This document shows, piece by piece, positions 60,719 to 64,000 of a DNA stretch of 64,000 nt (position 1 is the stretch's first letter; every line of letters begins with the position of its first letter). Source of the stretch: Hartmannibacter diazotrophicus (GTDB lineage: Bacteria; Pseudomonadota; Alphaproteobacteria; Rhizobiales; Pleomorphomonadaceae); assembly GCF_900231165.1 (NCBI RefSeq), contig NZ_LT960614.1, positions 3,411,501 through 3,475,500 on the forward strand, given 5' to 3'. The notes beneath the pieces were generated by a model. It saw only the letters and a program-made list of their open reading frames with translations. It did no database searches and was not told where the DNA came from. Position numbers and translations under genes: made by a program.

Positions 60719-61693
60719 ATGACCATGACGCTCGACCGCCGCCGCTTCCTGTCTCTCACCGCCGCCGCTTCCACCCTGCCCTTCGCAGGCCGCATGGCCC
60801 GTGCGGCAACGCCCTTCGCCTTCCAGGCCTCCTGGATCAACGACGCCGAGTTCACCGGCTATTTCGTTGCCGCCGACAAGGGCTACTACACCGACGAGGG
60901 CCTCGACCTCGCCTATGCCTCCGGCGGCCCGGACGTGATCCCCGAAAGCACGCTGATCGCCGGCAAGGCCGACATGACGCTGACGACGCCGGACACCACC
61001 ATCAAGGCGATCACCGAGCAGGGCGCGCCCTTCAAGATCATCGGCGCGCAATACCAGAAGAACCCCATCGGCATCGTTTCGCTGGCCAAGAACCCGATCA
61101 ACAGCCCCAAGGAACTCATCGGCAAGACGCTGGCCGTGCCGCCGGTCAACGTCATCTCGGTGGAAGCGATGCTGAAGATGAACGGCATTGACCGCGACAA
61201 GGTCAACATCGTCCCCTACGCCTACGATCCGACGCCGCTGATCAAGGGCGAGATCGACGCCTCGCTCGATTTCACCACCAACGTGCCCTTCACCATCGAG
61301 CAGGCGGGCGAAAAGGCCACCTCCTTCCTGCTCTACGACTTCGGCTTCACCATCTTCAACGACACGGTCGTCGTGACCGAGGAGACGCTGAAGGCAAAGC
61401 GCAAGGAGATCGTCGCCTTCCTGAAGGCAAGCGCCAAGGGCTGGACAGAGAACTTCAAGGACACGACCGTCTATCCGCCACAGTTCGCCGACAGCTGGTT
61501 CAAGGGCACCGGCCGTTCCATCGAGAACGAGGTCTATTTCAACACCGCCCAAAAGCCCCTCATGGAGGCACCCGGCGGCATCTTCTCCATGAGCGAGGAG
61601 GCGATCGAGGCCAATATCAAGGCGCTCGCAGCCGTCGGCATCGCCGCCAAGCGCGAGCATTTCGACACCACCGTCATGGAAGAGGTTGGCTGA
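60719..61693 (+). CDS. ABC substrate-binding protein, NMT1/THI5-like
   Basis: A 324-residue binding protein. A twin-arginine-like start (LDRRRFLSLTAAASTLPFAG) leads to a mature domain with FQASWINDAEFTGYFVAADKGYYTDEGLDLAYASGGPDVIPES (in part), the ligand-binding opening of the NMT1/THI5 fold. This family includes ThiY, which binds formylaminopyrimidine. Its gene overlaps the ATPase gene by one base, and the cycloligase-like gene is upstream. Ligand identity is inferred only. Confidence 0.9.
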   Translation: MTMTLDRRRFLSLTAAASTLPFAGRMARAATPFAFQASWINDAEFTGYFVAADKGYYTDEGLDLAYASGGPDVIPESTLIAGKADMTLTTPDTTIKAITEQGAPFKIIGAQYQKNPIGIVSLAKNPINSPKELIGKTLAVPPVNVISVEAMLKMNGIDRDKVNIVPYAYDPTPLIKGEIDASLDFTTNVPFTIEQAGEKATSFLLYDFGFTIFNDTVVVTEETLKAKRKEIVAFLKASAKGWTENFKDTTVYPPQFADSWFKGTGRSIENEVYFNTAQKPLMEAPGGIFSMSEEAIEANIKALAAVGIAAKREHFDTTVMEEVG

Positions 61694-62460
61694 TGCCCGC
61701 GGCCGGCATCGCGCTCACAGGCGTTTCGCGGTCTTTCCAGGGCCGCGGAGCCACCGTGCAGGCGCTCGACAATGTCTCGCTGGATTGTCCGGAGGGCTCC
61801 TTCACGGCGCTCATCGGGCCGTCCGGCTGCGGCAAGTCGACGATGCTCCGGCTTGCCCTCGGGCTCGACACGCCCGATGCCGGCCATGTCTACGTTGGCG
61901 GCAAGGCACCGCAGGACGCCGCCAAAAGCGGCGTCACCGGCGTTGCCTTCCAGGATGCCGCCCTGATGCCCTGGCGCAGCGTGGAAGACAACATCATGCT
62001 GCCGCTCGACGTGCTCAAACGCTCGCGCGCGTCCCACCGGGAGACGGTGGCCGAACTCGTCCGCCTCGTCGGCCTTGCCGGTTTCGAGAAGGCCTTGCCG
62101 GGCGAACTCTCCGGCGGCATGCGCCAGCGCGTCGCCATCGCCCGCTCGCTCGTCACCCACCCGCAGGTGCTCTTCCTCGACGAACCCTTCGGCGCGCTCG
62201 ACCAGATCCTGCGCCGTCAGATGAACATCGAATTGCAGCGCACTTGGATGGAAAGCGGGGCAACCGCCCTTCTCGTCACCCATGGCATCGACGAGGCCGT
62301 CTTCCTCGCCGACCGGGTCGTCGTGATGCAGAGCCGGCCGGGCCGCATCGGGCGCATCATCGACATTCCTCTACCCCGTCCGCGCCATCCCGACATTTTC
62401 ACAAGCCCCGAGTTCCACCGCCTGGAGGCCGACGTGGCGGAGGCGCTCGATGGGCACTGA
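61693..62460 (+). CDS. ABC ATP-binding protein, NrtD/SsuB/ThiZ-type
   Basis: A 255-residue ATPase. Walker A GPSGCGKST is near 42-50, the Q-loop is in FQDAALMPWRSVEDNIMLP, the signature LSGGMRQRVAIARSL is present, and so are Walker B VLFLDEPFGALD and the switch His in VTHGIDEA. It overlaps the binding-protein gene by one base and the permease gene by 11, so all three are co-translated. Confidence 0.93.
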   Translation: MPAAGIALTGVSRSFQGRGATVQALDNVSLDCPEGSFTALIGPSGCGKSTMLRLALGLDTPDAGHVYVGGKAPQDAAKSGVTGVAFQDAALMPWRSVEDNIMLPLDVLKRSRASHRETVAELVRLVGLAGFEKALPGELSGGMRQRVAIARSLVTHPQVLFLDEPFGALDQILRRQMNIELQRTWMESGATALLVTHGIDEAVFLADRVVVMQSRPGRIGRIIDIPLPRPRHPDIFTSPEFHRLEADVAEALDGH

Positions 62461-64000
62461 CGCGCTGGCCGGCAACGTCACCTCGGTTGCGTCGAACCTC
62501 TGGACCCGGCTGACCGGGCCTGAACACGCCACGCTGCGCAACTGGATCGTCCTGCTCGCCGCCTGGGAAATCCTCGGCCGGCTGAAGCTCGTCGCCGGCG
62601 GCGCGCTGCCCGCGCCCTCCAGCGTGCTCTGGCGGCTCTGGATCGACCGCGCCGACTATCCCGACCACATCCTTGCGACGCTTCAGGGGGCAAGCGCGGG
62701 CTTTCTCATCGGCAACCTGCTGGCGATTGCCGCCGGCGCCGTCTTCGCGCTCTTTCCCCTCGCGGCCCGGCTGTTCCGAGGCGTCAACGTCGCTCTCTTC
62801 GCCCTGCCGCCCATCGCGCTGTCGCCGATCCTCGTCATCACCTTTTCCGGCATGACGCCGCGCATCATCCTCGCCGCCATAGCCTGCTATTTCATCACAA
62901 TGACGGCGACGGTCACGGGCATTTCCCAGACCGACAAGCGCACCATCGACGTCGTGCGCGCCTATGGCGGCGGGCGCTGGCCGACGCTCAGGCTCGTGCA
63001 GGCGAGAAGCGCCCTGCCCTCGATCCTCGCGGGCCTCAGGATCGCCGCGCCCAATGCGGTTCTGGGCTCGATTCTGGCGGAGTTCGGCGGCGGCGGACGC
63101 CACGGCCTCGGCGTCTATCTCATCGGCTCGCTCGGCCGCGCCGAGCCGGACCGGCTCTGGGGCATCGGCCTGATGGCGACCGCCATGGCCGGCCTCGCAT
63201 ACGCGCTCTTCTCGGTGATCGCGTCGCGCCTCACCGGCTCGTCGAGGGCCGTGACGGTGCCCGCGAGCCCGCCGGCAAGCGCAGCCGGCAGCAAGTTCAC
63301 GGCGGGCGAGATCGCGATTGTCGCCGCCTCGATCCTGTTGCCCTTCGCCCTCTGGTGGCTGGTGCTGATCGCGATGGGCACGCCAGCGATGATCGCCAAG
63401 AACCCGGTCGATCTCTTCGCCTATCTGTTCCTTGCGCCCAACTCGGTGGTGACGCAGGCGAAGCTGCTGGCAGCCCTTGCCCAAACGCTGCCCATGACCC
63501 TGATCGGCATGGCGCTCGGCCTTGGCTTCGCCTTCCTGCTCGCGCTCTCGTCCGTACTCTATCCGGCGATCATCCGCGGCTTCATGCCGGTGGCGCTCGT
63601 CACCCAGACGATGCCGCTCGTGGCCCTGACGCCCCTGCTCGTCCTGATGCTCGGGCGCGGGCCTTCGGTCATCCTCTGGATCACCGTCTCGGTCACCTTC
63701 TTTCCCGCCTTCGTGACGATGGCGCAGGGCCTTTCGATGGTGCCGCACGCGGCCCTCGACGTGCCCCGCGCCTATGGCGCAAGTCCGCTCGCGCAGATGC
63801 GGCTCGTCTCGATTCCGGCGTCCCTGCCCTATCTCTTCGCCGCAACGCGCCTTGCCGTGCCGCGTGCCCTCCTTGGCGTGATGATCGCCGAATGGCTCGC
63901 GACGGGCACCGGCCTCGGCAACCTTCTCAACCAGTCGCGCGGTTATCTCGACTACGGAATGATCTGGTCCGTCGCCGTCGTCTCCGTGCTCATCTCCGTC
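62450..64000 (+). CDS. Fused double-domain ABC permease (partial)
   Basis: At least 517 residues, open at the right window edge. Two BPD_transp_1 domains are fused. The first EAA-like loop is VVRAYGGGRWPTLRLVQARS plus ALPSILAGLRIAAPNAVLGS (about 168-208). The second is DVPRAYGASPLAQMRLVSIP plus ASLPYLFAATRLAVPRALLG (about 437-477). A hydrophilic linker rich in Ala/Ser lies between (about 265-285). Most NrtB/SsuC-type importers have one permease domain per chain and work as homodimers; a fused tandem is less common and is seen in some thiamin-precursor and phosphonate systems. ATG 62450 lies inside the ATPase gene end. Confidence 0.88.
   Translation, partial: MGTDALAGNVTSVASNLWTRLTGPEHATLRNWIVLLAAWEILGRLKLVAGGALPAPSSVLWRLWIDRADYPDHILATLQGASAGFLIGNLLAIAAGAVFALFPLAARLFRGVNVALFALPPIALSPILVITFSGMTPRIILAAIACYFITMTATVTGISQTDKRTIDVVRAYGGGRWPTLRLVQARSALPSILAGLRIAAPNAVLGSILAEFGGGGRHGLGVYLIGSLGRAEPDRLWGIGLMATAMAGLAYALFSVIASRLTGSSRAVTVPASPPASAAGSKFTAGEIAIVAASILLPFALWWLVLIAMGTPAMIAKNPVDLFAYLFLAPNSVVTQAKLLAALAQTLPMTLIGMALGLGFAFLLALSSVLYPAIIRGFMPVALVTQTMPLVALTPLLVLMLGRGPSVILWITVSVTFFPAFVTMAQGLSMVPHAALDVPRAYGASPLAQMRLVSIPASLPYLFAATRLAVPRALLGVMIAEWLATGTGLGNLLNQSRGYLDYGMIWSVAVVSVLISV

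Noticed and set aside
62399-63748. Long minus-strand frame over the fused permease
   Set aside because: Charged low-complexity antisense of a membrane protein gene; not credible as a protein.

Overview
The window looks like an accessory, metabolism-rich stretch of a high-GC alphaproteobacterial chromosome or large replicon, most likely Hyphomicrobiales (Rhizobiales). This is inferred from the GC-rich third codon positions, the many periplasmic-binding-protein ABC importers paired with LysR, GntR, RpiR and GlxA-type regulators, a DUF1127 protein, a TSUP permease and an NrtA-type transporter next to cyanase. No rRNA, tRNA, CRISPR array or replication origin was seen.

Layout. 0-2.2 kb: the end of a polysaccharide deacetylase-like gene, an NMT1/THI5-type binding protein and a TSUP permease. 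2.2-12.6 kb: a catabolic region. It has a tight minus-strand operon (LLM flavin monooxygenase, alpha/beta hydrolase, HIBADH-type dehydrogenase, HbpS/GlcG-like protein, SDR), a divergent LysR gene, a flavin-reductase remnant, CMD and cyclase-family enzymes, and a Gfo/Idh/MocA plus HisD-like dehydrogenase pair. A near-identical promoter-operator box precedes both the CMD gene and the HisD-like gene. 12.9-17.4 kb: TetR and GntR regulators, an LVIVD-repeat protein and a CobW-type metallochaperone. 17.6-26.2 kb: an envelope/copper block (CopC, CopD, ECF sigma and anti-sigma, two YncE-like propellers, a DUF305 protein), a GlxA-type regulator and a methyltransferase. 26.3-29.9 kb: LysR, PhzF, an MBL-fold protein, DUF1127 and an NTF2-like protein.

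29.9-32.8 kb: a YdhR-like monooxygenase gene is split by a 2.5-kb IS1595-type element. The element has imperfect inverted repeats, an 8-bp near-perfect target duplication and at least four passenger reading frames: a 72-aa basic protein overlapping the transposase, a 27-aa reverse-strand peptide, a coiled-coil/winged-helix protein and a zinc-ribbon protein without a canonical start codon. This is the most unusual segment.

32.8-41 kb: small enzyme and binding-protein genes (VOC, GST, glycolipid-binding, SRPBCC) around an ECF42-like sigma factor with its DGPF partner. These are followed by a TPR/winged-helix regulator, a small membrane protein and a DUF899 protein. 41.3-47.3 kb: a cyanate module (NrtA-type binding protein, permease, ATPase, cyanase) with a clear sigma-54 promoter, divergent from a PAS-PAS-AAA+-Fis activator. 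47.3-59 kb: two spermidine/putrescine-type ABC cassettes in opposite directions with LysR and LuxR regulators between them. The first ends in a fused UraD-UraH ureide enzyme whose UraH half lacks two usual active-site residues; the second ends in an SDR. 59-64 kb: an RpiR regulator divergent from a 5-formyl-THF-cycloligase-like gene, an NMT1/THI5-type binding protein, an ATPase and a duplicated-domain permease that runs off the window end.

Most operons are controlled by a divergently encoded regulator, and candidate operators can be read directly in the intergenic DNA. The picture is of interchangeable uptake-and-degradation modules for nitrogenous or organic substrates.
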